DNA of 38,349 bases from an uncultured bacterium. GTDB taxonomy: Bacteria; Cyanobacteriota; Vampirovibrionia; Obscuribacterales; Obscuribacteraceae. The notes under the pieces were generated by a model. That model was not told the origin of the DNA. It made no database searches and worked only from the letters and a program-made list of their open reading frames with translations. Below, in pieces: positions 17,234 to 25,218 of this stretch. Each line of letters starts with the position of its first letter. Position 1 is the stretch's first letter. The position numbers were made by a program, and so were the translations under genes. The DNA lies in contig CAILLX010000049.1 in the NCBI GenBank assembly GCA_903835185.1, forward strand, positions 1 to 38,349, read 5' to 3'.

Positions 17234-18583
17234 TTAGAACAGCGCCTCAACAAACAGCTCAGGCTCAAAATCACGCAGATCATCGATCTGCTCTCCCAAC
17301 CCGATCAGCTTAACGGGAACCTTAAGATCTCTCGCGATGCTGAATACAATGCCACCACGAGCAGTACCATCCAGTTTTGTCAGTATCACACCGGTAAGCG
17401 GACAGACTTCGGTAAAGACCTTGGCTTGCTGCATCCCGTTTTGTCCAGTAGAAGCATCAATGACTAAAAGCGCCTCCAGTGGACAACCAGCGCCATGCTT
17501 GTCTATTACGGAACGCACTTTCTTAAGCTCGGACATAAGGTTGGCTTTGTTGTGCAACCGCCCTGCTGTATCAATTACCAGGACATCATAAGCTTCTTTC
17601 CTGGCCTTGGCAATCGCTTGAAAGATCACAGCTCCTGGGTCGGCTCCATCTGCAAGACGAACTATATCCACGCCTGCTCGCTGTGCCCAGATCTCCAACT
17701 GCGACTCAGCTGCTGCTCTGAATGTGTCCCCCGCAGCCATCAAGACTTTCTTGCCTTCACTCTTCAAGCGCCAGCATAGTTTGCCGATGCTGGTTGTCTT
17801 GCCAGTTCCGTTAACACCCACAACGAGAATCAGGTTGAGTTTACCTTCTTGAAGTTTAAGTCGGCTGCTTGGCGAAGCAGCCAGGATTGCCTTGAATTCG
17901 CTGTGCAAAAAAGCCTCCACATTGCGCGAATTCCACGCTTTGGCTTTGGCTTCTCTGCGCAGGTCTTTGACAAGTTTCTCTGCTGTGGAAAGCCCAAGAT
18001 CAGCTTTGATAAACTTCTCTTCCAGCTCTTCCAGATAATCCTCATCTATCTCTCTGGGCGGCGGCAGATGACGCACCGCTTGCTGAATTGCTTGAGGTAA
18101 AGACGGTTCCTCCCACACTTGCGGTGGCGTCTGCACAGGTTCACACTGTTGCAGCTCGCCAAGAGCGACCTGGGGTATTGATTGCAACTCTTCCAGCGCA
18201 ATGAGTGCTGGAGCTGGTTCAGGTTGGCTAGCAGGTACAGGCTCCGTCAGTCTTTCGTAGTGTAAATCTTGTTGCGACGACCATGACCAGTCACCCTGAG
18301 GCGCCACAGGCTGTGACGACCACGACCAATCATTCAACTCCGGCACTACCTGTGGTGCAACATGCCCCCCAGCATCCGCCTTTGCAGAAGTTTCACTATT
18401 CTCCCGAGAAGCCTCCTGCACAGCTTCCGGCACGACATCTGGGAGCGGCGCAGCTGCTCCTCCTTCATCATGATCGACAACTGAATCTACTACAGCCTCT
18501 TTAGTGCGAGACAAGGCAGCTTTCAACTTAAATAGTGTGCTCCCCCACCAATTCGGTTGCGTGGACTCCCCATTTTCAGCCAT
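17234..18583 (-). CDS. ftsY: Signal recognition particle receptor FtsY
   Basis: SRP receptor GTPase, 449 residues, which docks SRP-ribosome complexes at the inner membrane. Residues 1-165 are the variable acidic A domain, starting with an amphipathic NWWGSTLFKLKAALSRTKEAV likely to bind membrane. This region contains a Trp-rich motif twice (DWSWSSQ at about 85-91 and 98-104). The NG domain follows: G1 GVNGTGKTT (256-264), DTFRAAAESQLE, DTAGRLHNK, TKLDGTARGG, and the closing GLGEQIDDLRDFEPELFVEALF typical of FtsY. The ATG at 18583 has AGGTGA just upstream and lies 10 bases after the nusB stop, so nusB-ftsY form an operon. The 245 bases downstream to the permease start show no convincing gene. 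Confidence 0.96.
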   Translation of the reverse strand: MAENGESTQPNWWGSTLFKLKAALSRTKEAVVDSVVDHDEGGAAAPLPDVVPEAVQEASRENSETSAKADAGGHVAPQVVPELNDWSWSSQPVAPQGDWSWSSQQDLHYERLTEPVPASQPEPAPALIALEELQSIPQVALGELQQCEPVQTPPQVWEEPSLPQAIQQAVRHLPPPREIDEDYLEELEEKFIKADLGLSTAEKLVKDLRREAKAKAWNSRNVEAFLHSEFKAILAASPSSRLKLQEGKLNLILVVGVNGTGKTTSIGKLCWRLKSEGKKVLMAAGDTFRAAAESQLEIWAQRAGVDIVRLADGADPGAVIFQAIAKARKEAYDVLVIDTAGRLHNKANLMSELKKVRSVIDKHGAGCPLEALLVIDASTGQNGMQQAKVFTEVCPLTGVILTKLDGTARGGIVFSIARDLKVPVKLIGLGEQIDDLRDFEPELFVEALF

Positions 18584-18593
18584 TGCTCACCTG

Positions 18594-19373
18594 CTACTGC
18601 TTGACATCGGAAGGCAACTCTCCAATGGCAGGATTGGACAGTAGTCCTGTCTTTCGATAGCTGACAGCGCTGCTCGCCAGATCGCCCAAAATACCATTTA
18701 CAAATTTGGCTGCTCTCTCATCGGCAAAACGATGTGTCAGCTCCACAGCCTCACTAATGCAAACATTTACCGGTATGTCAGACATAAACAAAGCCTCGGC
18801 ACAAGCCAACCGCAATATGTCACGATCGATGCTCACCATGCGTTCAACTTTCCATTTGGCCCGAGCCTGGCGAATAAACTCGTCAATCTCGCTGCGGTGT
18901 TCGACATATGTCGTGACCAATCGATGAAGAAACTCCTTCACCTCAGATGGCGGAACAACATCAAGACGGTGCTCTGTCGCTGACTGACAGCTCTTACATA
19001 CAACATTCACAGCAGCAGTGCCGGAATACAGCGCCAACTCTGGCACATCAAGCGCTTCCGATACCAGATGAAGCGCACGTTCGATGAGCTCCAGCTGTTG
19101 CCTCAGTTGATCTGTAGTGACAGGAACCGGCGCTAAATCTTGCACCATTTCACTATTAATCGGATGCTCAATTTCAATATCTTCAAGTCCAGCTGCCGCC
19201 TGTAACAGCAACCCATTGGCGTCACAAAGTGATTGTTTGGCATAATCGCAAAGCACGCTTACTGCTTTGGCAATCAAGGCAGACAACTCGGTGCTTTCAA
19301 GCTTTTCATTCTCTTTGGGCAGTTGCGGTAAGACTATTACTGCCAGTTCCCTTGCCACACTTCTAACTGTCAT
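18594..19373 (-). CDS. nusB: Transcription antitermination protein NusB
   Basis: A 259-residue NusB, much longer than the 130-160 residues of most bacteria. The C-terminal part (about 140-245) carries the recognisable core: EIDEFIRQARAKWKVERMVSIDRDILRLACAEALFMSDIPVNVCISEAVELTHRFADERAAKFVNGILGDL split across the helical bundle. The N-terminal ~100 residues are an extension with an acidic insertion, as seen in cyanobacterial-type NusB. NusB with NusE binds boxA RNA in rRNA leaders and promotes antitermination. The ATG at 19373 follows AGGAACCCAGG. It heads the nusB-ftsY operon, divergent from rsmD with about 270 bases between them. Confidence 0.93.
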   Translation of the reverse strand: MTVRSVARELAVIVLPQLPKENEKLESTELSALIAKAVSVLCDYAKQSLCDANGLLLQAAAGLEDIEIEHPINSEMVQDLAPVPVTTDQLRQQLELIERALHLVSEALDVPELALYSGTAAVNVVCKSCQSATEHRLDVVPPSEVKEFLHRLVTTYVEHRSEIDEFIRQARAKWKVERMVSIDRDILRLACAEALFMSDIPVNVCISEAVELTHRFADERAAKFVNGILGDLASSAVSYRKTGLLSNPAIGELPSDVKQ

Positions 19374-19647
19374 TAGACCTGGGTTCCTAAAAGAAACGAT
19401 AATACCTCATGTTAGCACGAGCACTTTTGCAAACTTAAAGACTAAAGGAGCCGGCAGGGACCAATGTATAAACTGTCATCCCCGGACAGATATGCTGCTA
19501 GCACAGCGCCTGTGCAGTATGAGCATAAAGCTCCGTTATACTTAAGCACTGGAGGTCTGGGCAATGTCAGGTCTGAGCTCAGGGTGACTTTCTGCCGGCA
19601 CGAGAGCACTCACAGGTCCAAGCCTGGATGGCACATGGAGAATGTCT

Positions 19648-20223
19648 ATGAGAATAACAGGCGGCAGCGCCAGAGGGAGAGTTATCAACGGACCAGCAGG
19701 ACTGACAGCAAGGCCAACAGCTTCTAAGATTAGACAGGCTTTCTTTAACATTCTCTGCAATAAAACGCCTCACTCCTGCTTTCTGGATCTCTTTGCCGGT
19801 ACCGGTCTCATTGGACTGGAGGCTCTCAGTCGAGGCGCTGCCAGTCTTATTGCTGTTGAAGAAAGTAGCAAACTGGCTCATGCCATAGAAGCAGATCTCA
19901 GGCGGTTAGGCTTCTTAGGCAAAGTTATCTGTGCCGATGTCCGCAAAGTGCTACCTGTTCTCGAGCCGGGCAGCTTTGACATTATCTATGCCGATCCACC
20001 CTATGCAAGCCAGCTTGCCTGTACTGTCATTGCCGGAGTCAGCAGACATGAACTACTCAAACCTGACGGCATACTGGCAATTGAACACTCTCGGGCCGAC
20101 TCACTTCCAGATGTCGATCTAGCACTGTCCTTATTTGATCGTCGTGAGTATGGGCAAACTGCTGTCAGTTTCTACCGCCAGGTCAGCACACGGCAGAGCT
20201 CCAGAACCAGTTCTATCAATTAA
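19648..20223 (+). CDS. rsmD: 16S rRNA (guanine966-N2) methyltransferase RsmD
   Basis: RsmD, 191 residues, makes m2G966 in the 30S subunit using S-adenosylmethionine. It opens MRITGGSARGRVI, typical of the family. The AdoMet site is LDLFAGTGLIGLEALSRGA (46-64), followed by VEES. The catalytic motif is DPPY at 116-119, as in N2-guanine and N6-adenine methyltransferases. Two ATGs are close; I choose 19648 because GGAG then lies 7 bases upstream, while for the ATG at 19642 it lies one base away. It converges with the PgpH-type gene, only 28 bases between stops. The divergent spacer 19374-19647 contains a frame of about 87 codons that I do not accept as a gene. Confidence 0.94.
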   Translation: MRITGGSARGRVINGPAGLTARPTASKIRQAFFNILCNKTPHSCFLDLFAGTGLIGLEALSRGAASLIAVEESSKLAHAIEADLRRLGFLGKVICADVRKVLPVLEPGSFDIIYADPPYASQLACTVIAGVSRHELLKPDGILAIEHSRADSLPDVDLALSLFDRREYGQTAVSFYRQVSTRQSSRTSSIN

Positions 20224-20251
20224 CAGAGAATGCATTGCCAAGCTATTTGCC

Positions 20252-22642
20252 TCATTCTTCCTGCTTTGTTTGGTTTAATTTTACTGCACTGAAGTGCGGC
20301 TCCGGGAAAACAGGCATCCTGCCTGTGCTCGTTGCGGGGTATTTCAGACGCTCGTGGTGAAGCGTTTTCCACACCCGGGCAAATGCTTTCTTTACCCGCT
20401 CCAGCTCCTCTTTAGTAATTCCTGACTCGGTAAACTGTCCATCATCCCAACGGGCTGAAAAAACAGAACCGATAGACTCTTCCACCTCCTCTTGAGTCGG
20501 GTCGTCCAAGCTGTGTGTAACAGCCTCAGAGACGTCGGCAAGCATAACTATGGACGCCTCCCGCGACTGCGGTTTCGGTCCTGGATAACGGTAAAAGTCT
20601 GCTGCAACATTTTCTATCCCGTCTCTCAAGCATGCCTTATGGAAGAAGTAAGCCATTAAGGTTGTTCCTTGATGTTGCGGTATAAAATCTTGCACTACTC
20701 GCGGCAGTCCAAATTTACGCGCCAACGACAGTCCGTCACTCACATGCGCCATCACCCGATCACGACTCTCCTCCGGAGTCATGCTATCGTGCGGATTAAT
20801 AGCACCAAGTTGATTTTCAATAAAGTATGGCGGGCGGACCATCTTACCAATGTCATGATAAAGCGACCCGGCTCTGACGAGAGTCACATCAGCACCAATT
20901 GCTCTAGCACCAGCTTCTGCCAGATTAGCTACAGCCAGACTGTGCTGGTACGTTCCAGGAGCAGCCTCTTCGAGCTGACGCAACAACGGCTGATCTGAAG
21001 CTGTCAGTTCAGTTATCGTGAGAGGCGTCACCATGCCAAAAATATCTTCTAGAAACGGCAGACTGCCGATGGCAACAATACAGGAAGAGATACCTCCTAG
21101 TGTCTGCAGGAGCAGGTTCTGCACGACTGCAGTGCCGGTCAACGAATGAGTCAAAAAGGAAGCACAGAGAAAACCGAGGGACTGCACAATCCCAATTAAG
21201 AAACCACGCACAATAAGCTCATGCCGTTGTTTGACATTAGCGCCTAAAGCTACAGTTGAGGCAGCCAGTAGGGCGATGACATTGTTAATGTTCACCAGGT
21301 TGTCAACTTGCAGGAATACAACAATCATAAAAACTAGCGCTGCAGCAACACGCGGTCCAAAGAATACTGTAGCCACCAGTGCTGCTGCAGGGAGTGGGAC
21401 AAACTGAGGGAAAGTCTGCCCGATAAAGGCAGCTACACCGCACGTCACAACCGACACTGTAAAGAGAAGTCCCAGCGATGCAGGGGAAAAGAGGTGTTTA
21501 GGCGCATAAGTGTGCAAAAAGAGCCCGAAGAAGGCCGAAGATGCAATCAAGGAGAACACCAGGCTCAAGATGAGGGCCCAGTCAAGTCTTCTTGTAACTC
21601 CCAGCTTTGACAATGTATCAGACATCTCTTTGGCAACAATGCTGCCTTTAGCAGCAATCACCTGTCCTGGCTTAATACACTTCATTACAGGCTTGATGAG
21701 AGCAGCAGCACTCTCTGCTTTCACCTTAGTCGCTTCGGCATCTACTACTATGTTTGGCTCCAGAGCTGAGGCAATAACACGGGAAGCAGTCCAGCGAAGC
21801 TTATAGCCCCAGCTGTCTGGCAGAAATTCAAGAGCAGTCCGCTCCCAGTCACCTTTGGGAGTATCTGGGAAGAGCGGCTCGAGCTTGAGCAGCTTGCGTG
21901 TGGTAGCTTCAATAACGCTCTTTGTTGCTGTCCAAGATTGATCTGCCTCCGAAACAGCAAGATAAAGCAGATCATGATGACCAGACAACCCCGATCCAGA
22001 GTAGAGATGCCGCACCTTCTCAATCGCTGATAGCGGCTCAAAGCTCTTATGTTTGCTAGCTGCTGAGCGCCTGGACGCTCCACCACTGCAAGCCCCTGCT
22101 TCTGACTGCTGGAGCTTGTTGACAATGCTCTCCTCCAACCGCGGTCGCACCGCTTCTTTGGATAGGTTCCCCGGATGTTCTCCAGTTGGCTGCTGGTGCT
22201 CCGGCAGACAAGCTGATCTCACTCGCTGCCAAACTGCAGGAGAGGACTCAATAAGATAAGCCTGCTCCTCTGCAGTAAGAGAAGGCAAAGGCAGCCCACC
22301 TGTGTCACGTAGCCAGCCCACCTGAGTCAGTTGCGCCTGGAGCCGGTTCGCAATACGCTGATCGATAGTATGGTCTCGTTCAAGAACAGGAAGCACTGAC
22401 TGTTTTGCTTTTTCTCGAGCCTGCCTGGTTGCCTCCTTGTCCTCAATAGTGGCTGGATGTACTGCCACAATATCGCTGTTGACCATCTCACCCGGCGCAA
22501 TAGTGCCGCTCAGAAACTGAGGTGCAGCCAGGGTTAACAGCATTGCCAGTAATCCTGTCGCCGCTACTGCCAACCACAGAAACAATGCAAACCCCGGGTG
22601 CGGTTGCAACGCTTTGCTGTTTGCCATTGCCTCAGGTGCCAT
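20252..22642 (-). CDS. 7TM-HD phosphohydrolase (PgpH/YqfF family)
   Basis: A 796-residue membrane phosphodiesterase. TM1 is at about 17-40; residues 45-345 are the extracytoplasmic 7TMR-HDED sensor with a low-complexity insertion near 150-200; seven helices lie at about 354-535; the cytoplasmic HD domain covers about 560-770. Catalytic residues visible: H567, H596-D597 (YHDIGKM), H633 (MAHVSDG), H657 (PQHQGT) and D in MLADVSEA. Characterised Listeria PgpH hydrolyses cyclic di-AMP with this architecture, so that is the likely substrate. The ATG at 22642 has AAGG five bases upstream. In many genomes this gene sits with phoH and ybeY; here it does not. No diadenylate cyclase is in the window. 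Confidence 0.92.
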   Translation of the reverse strand: MAPEAMANSKALQPHPGFALFLWLAVAATGLLAMLLTLAAPQFLSGTIAPGEMVNSDIVAVHPATIEDKEATRQAREKAKQSVLPVLERDHTIDQRIANRLQAQLTQVGWLRDTGGLPLPSLTAEEQAYLIESSPAVWQRVRSACLPEHQQPTGEHPGNLSKEAVRPRLEESIVNKLQQSEAGACSGGASRRSAASKHKSFEPLSAIEKVRHLYSGSGLSGHHDLLYLAVSEADQSWTATKSVIEATTRKLLKLEPLFPDTPKGDWERTALEFLPDSWGYKLRWTASRVIASALEPNIVVDAEATKVKAESAAALIKPVMKCIKPGQVIAAKGSIVAKEMSDTLSKLGVTRRLDWALILSLVFSLIASSAFFGLFLHTYAPKHLFSPASLGLLFTVSVVTCGVAAFIGQTFPQFVPLPAAALVATVFFGPRVAAALVFMIVVFLQVDNLVNINNVIALLAASTVALGANVKQRHELIVRGFLIGIVQSLGFLCASFLTHSLTGTAVVQNLLLQTLGGISSCIVAIGSLPFLEDIFGMVTPLTITELTASDQPLLRQLEEAAPGTYQHSLAVANLAEAGARAIGADVTLVRAGSLYHDIGKMVRPPYFIENQLGAINPHDSMTPEESRDRVMAHVSDGLSLARKFGLPRVVQDFIPQHQGTTLMAYFFHKACLRDGIENVAADFYRYPGPKPQSREASIVMLADVSEAVTHSLDDPTQEEVEESIGSVFSARWDDGQFTESGITKEELERVKKAFARVWKTLHHERLKYPATSTGRMPVFPEPHFSAVKLNQTKQEE

Positions 22643-22744
22643 GAATGCCTTAAAGAACGTCCTTGTCTCTTGTCCTGATTATTCCAGTTGACAACCACTT
22701 CAACTTAATATGGTTAGCATCTATTACTTTCCCATCTTAACGCT

Positions 22745-23755
22745 TTAATCTTCCACAAGTCCGCTGCCGCGGCGAGGGCTTTCTGAGCATGAATTCAGGT
22801 TGACAAGGGTCTTGACAAGATAGATGCGCTTGCCTTGCGACTCGTGATAGGTGCGCATCAACAGCTCTGCTAGCAGCCCCATGAGGATGAACTGAACCCC
22901 CAACATAAGGAACATAGCTGATAGAACTGGCAGCGGTGTCTGGATAAAGGTGGTGTGGTAGACATATTTGAGCACTACCATCCAGACAAAAGTCAGCACT
23001 GCAGCTACAAACGACCAGAGTCCAGCCGATCCAAAAACATAGATAGGCTTGGTGGAATACTCAGCGAGAAACTTTACTGTCAAAAGGTCGAGTATTACCT
23101 TACTAGTGCGCCCAATGCCATATTTTGATTTACCGAACTGCCGGCTGTGATGGCTGACAGGTATTTCAGCTACAGTGGCCCCCATCCAGGTAGCATAAAT
23201 AGGAACAAATCGATGCATCTCGCCGTAAAGGCGAACACCTTTGATTACTTCGCGCCTGTAAGCTTTCAGTGAGCAGCCATAGTCATGAAGCCTCACCCCA
23301 CTGATAACAGAGATCACTTTATTGGCTATCCAAGAAGGTATAAGGCGGGTTAAAAGCTCATCCTGGCGATTCTTCCGCCAGCCGCTCACTACATCATAGC
23401 CTTCTTCCAGTTTGTCCAGAAGCAAGGAAACATCAGCAGGGTCATTTTGCAAGTCAGCATCCAGAGGTACTATGACTCTGCCGTCAGCATAGTCTATTCC
23501 GGCTGCCAGTGCAGCTGTCTGTCCAAAATTTCGGGCAAAACGCACGACCTTGACCCTGCCGTCGCCACGAGCAATTGCGTCGAGGTGACTGAAAGAGCTG
23601 TCCGTTGAGCCATCATCAATAAAAATTACTTCGAACGACTTACCGAGCCTGCCCACAGACTCACTGATCCGCTCATAAAGACGATCAATATTTTCTTCTT
23701 CGTTATATACAGGGACAACTATGGATAGATCGAGACTGGCTTCCTTTTCTCTCAA
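22745..23755 (-). CDS. Family 2 glycosyltransferase, polyisoprenyl-phosphate type
   Basis: A 336-residue GT2 enzyme of the dolichyl-phosphate mannose synthase/GtrB/ArnC type, which moves a sugar from a nucleotide sugar to undecaprenyl phosphate. GT-A domain: VVPVYNEEENID, DDGSTD (47-52), RNFGQTAALAAGID, and metal-binding DADLQNDP (99-106). Two transmembrane segments near 240-300 anchor it, followed by a cytoplasmic tail. The start is the TTG at 23755: AGGAGG lies five bases upstream and the N-terminus is family-like. It is transcribed away from the microprotein and ruvB. The acceptor pathway (cell-wall decoration or O-antigen-like glycan) is not evident from neighbours. Confidence 0.92.
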   Translation of the reverse strand: MREKEASLDLSIVVPVYNEEENIDRLYERISESVGRLGKSFEVIFIDDGSTDSSFSHLDAIARGDGRVKVVRFARNFGQTAALAAGIDYADGRVIVPLDADLQNDPADVSLLLDKLEEGYDVVSGWRKNRQDELLTRLIPSWIANKVISVISGVRLHDYGCSLKAYRREVIKGVRLYGEMHRFVPIYATWMGATVAEIPVSHHSRQFGKSKYGIGRTSKVILDLLTVKFLAEYSTKPIYVFGSAGLWSFVAAVLTFVWMVVLKYVYHTTFIQTPLPVLSAMFLMLGVQFILMGLLAELLMRTYHESQGKRIYLVKTLVNLNSCSESPRRGSGLVED

Positions 23756-23871
23756 ACCACCCTCCTAGTCAAAGCTCAAAACAGCTATAGAAAACGTTGT
23801 GCCATGGTAAGTCATTCTCAAGTTGTTGTTTGCCTATAGAAGTTTTACTTTGATGAATCTTAATTATTACC

Positions 23872-23882
23872 AGGAGGTGATC
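23872..23882 (+). promoter_or_regulatory. Exceptionally strong Shine-Dalgarno sequence
   Basis: AGGAGGTGATC is complementary over 11 bases to the canonical 3' end of bacterial 16S rRNA, with 6 bases to the following ATG. It is the strongest ribosome binding site I see in the window, and it precedes a 21-codon ORF. Confidence 0.8.
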
Positions 23883-23888
23883 TGAAAA

Positions 23889-23954
23889 ATGACTAATTTA
23901 AACGTTGCCTCTGGCGACCTGTTCGTTAACTGCTCCAGTGCAAGCTGCAATTAA
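23889..23954 (+). CDS. 21-residue microprotein or leader peptide
   Basis: A complete ORF of 21 codons plus TAA. It begins MTNLNVASGDLF and ends VNCSSASCN, giving two cysteines four residues apart at the C-terminus. Its ribosome binding site (23872-23882) is almost a full match to the anti-Shine-Dalgarno. A hairpin follows 12 bases after the stop, and ruvB starts 124 bases downstream. Two readings fit: a leader peptide in the ruvB mRNA, or a small peptide of its own (cysteine-bearing C-termini occur in modified peptides, but no maturation enzyme is nearby). I do not recognise a family. There is no signal peptide and no hydrophobic helix. Confidence 0.55.
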   Translation: MTNLNVASGDLFVNCSSASCN

Positions 23955-23966
23955 GCGACCTGGCAC

Positions 23967-23993
23967 ACAGTCGGTTTCCTTACCAGAGACTGT
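23967..23993 (+). other. Hairpin between microprotein and ruvB
   Basis: ACAGTC (23967-23972) pairs with GACTGT (23988-23993). An inner GGT/ACC pair closes a TTCCTT loop, leaving AGA as a bulge. No U-tract follows, so it is more likely a structured leader element than an intrinsic terminator. Confidence 0.4.
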
Positions 23994-24010
23994 CTATACC
24001 AATATCAATT

Positions 24011-24082
24011 ATGCCTGAACAACAAAATCTATTTGATCATTCTATGAAGCATACAAGCTTCTCGGTAATAATAAGAGGATGA
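24011..24082 (+). CDS. 23-codon ORF overlapping the ruvB start
   Basis: ATG at 24011 opens a 23-codon frame (MPEQQNLFDHSMKH...) whose TGA (24080-24082) overlaps the ruvB ATG (24079-24081) as ATGA. It has no visible ribosome binding site of its own. Meanwhile, the ruvB start has a purine run (AAGAGG) directly abutting the ATG, too close for normal use. Translational coupling could explain how ruvB is initiated. Only weak support that the peptide itself matters. Confidence 0.25.
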   Translation: MPEQQNLFDHSMKHTSFSVIIRG

Positions 24083-25218
24083 CAATAATCCCAAACAATG
24101 ACAACAACCTGGGCCACATCGGAAGTTTACAGTCCAACCCTGCCAGGTCGCCTGTAAGCGAGCGCATTAGCCGGCGCTCTGAAGTATTGTCCGGTCGCCA
24201 GACCGTCTCCGACCTTGGTGCTGATGCATCGCTCCGACCTGCATCGTTAAAAGAGTACATAGGTCAAACACGGCTGAAAGCAATGCTTGAAATGTCGATT
24301 GCTGCGGCAAAATGCCGCGGTGACTCCTTGGACCATGTGCTTTTTTATGGGCCTCCTGGACTGGGAAAGACTACTTTGGCACATGTTATTGCTGCCGAGA
24401 TGGGTGCAAAGATTCATATGGCTACCGGGCCAAGTTTGGAGAGACCACGGGACATCATAGGACTGGTGCACCAGCTTAATTCAGGCGATGTCCTCTTCAT
24501 AGATGAGATTCACAGGTTAAGCCGGATTGCCGAAGAGCTGCTATATCCGGCACTTGAGGATTTCGTCATCGATCTGACTACAGGCAAAGGGCATGCTACC
24601 CGTTCGATGAGGCTACCGATTCCACGCTTCACCTTAATAGGCGCTACCACCAAAGCGGGCATGATCTCTAACGCCCTGCGCGACCGTTTTGGTTTCGTCT
24701 GCAGGTTGGAGTTTTACAGTACAGAAGAGTTAGGCAAAATCGTTCGCCGCACCTCCTCAATTCTAGGCGTCGATATTACCGAAAGCGGAGTGGCGGTTGT
24801 AGCCCAACGTGGTCGCGGCACACCCCGAATTGCCAACAGGCTGGTAAGACTGGTAAGAGACTTTGCTCAATACAAACAACGCTCGCCTGTTGACGCCGAA
24901 CTGGCTGCCGAGGCGCTAGAAACTTATCAGGTAGACGCCTCAGGTCTTGATCCTACAGATAGGCGGTTGCTTGAGATACTGATTGATAGTTATGGTGGCG
25001 GTCCGGTGGGCATCGACACTCTTGCAGCAACAATTGGCGAAGACAGCGATACTGTAGAAGATGTTTACGAACCGTTCTTAATTCAAAGCGGCTTAATTCA
25101 GCGCACCCCCCGCGGCAGGCTAGCCACGCCGGCAGCTTACCGTCATCTCAAACGGCAAGCCCCCTACGGACAGCTGCCGCTAGACCTGTCCGTTGCACAG
25201 GAGGGGGAGGAGTTATAA
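24079..25218 (+). CDS. ruvB: Holliday junction branch migration ATPase RuvB
   Basis: RuvB motor subunit, 379 residues, forming hexamers that drive branch migration with RuvA. After an N-terminal extension of about 50 residues, the core begins LRPASLKEYIGQ. Walker A is GPPGLGKT (91-98), Walker B is LFIDEIHRL (139-147), sensor 1 is LIGATTKAG, and the arginine finger region is ALRDRFGF (199-206). The C-terminal winged helix (DPTDRRLLEILIDSYGGGPVG, then GLIQRTPRGR) binds DNA. The N-terminal extension is longer than in most RuvBs, so an internal start is possible, but none has a better site. Its stop overlaps the next start (TAATG), so it begins a three-gene operon. Confidence 0.96.
   Translation: MTIIPNNDNNLGHIGSLQSNPARSPVSERISRRSEVLSGRQTVSDLGADASLRPASLKEYIGQTRLKAMLEMSIAAAKCRGDSLDHVLFYGPPGLGKTTLAHVIAAEMGAKIHMATGPSLERPRDIIGLVHQLNSGDVLFIDEIHRLSRIAEELLYPALEDFVIDLTTGKGHATRSMRLPIPRFTLIGATTKAGMISNALRDRFGFVCRLEFYSTEELGKIVRRTSSILGVDITESGVAVVAQRGRGTPRIANRLVRLVRDFAQYKQRSPVDAELAAEALETYQVDASGLDPTDRRLLEILIDSYGGGPVGIDTLAATIGEDSDTVEDVYEPFLIQSGLIQRTPRGRLATPAAYRHLKRQAPYGQLPLDLSVAQEGEEL

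Noticed and set aside
17002-17283. 93-codon minus-strand frame, and possible structured RNA downstream of ftsY
   Set aside because: The frame overlaps the end of ftsY and has mixed, non-protein-like composition. I tried SRP RNA and cobalamin-riboswitch patterns on the G-rich stretch near 17075-17145 and neither fits.
19464-19727. 87-codon plus-strand frame upstream of and overlapping rsmD
   Set aside because: A GGAG-like site exists, but at poor spacing; the frame runs into rsmD in another register and the sequence is not family-like. Could be revisited if conserved.
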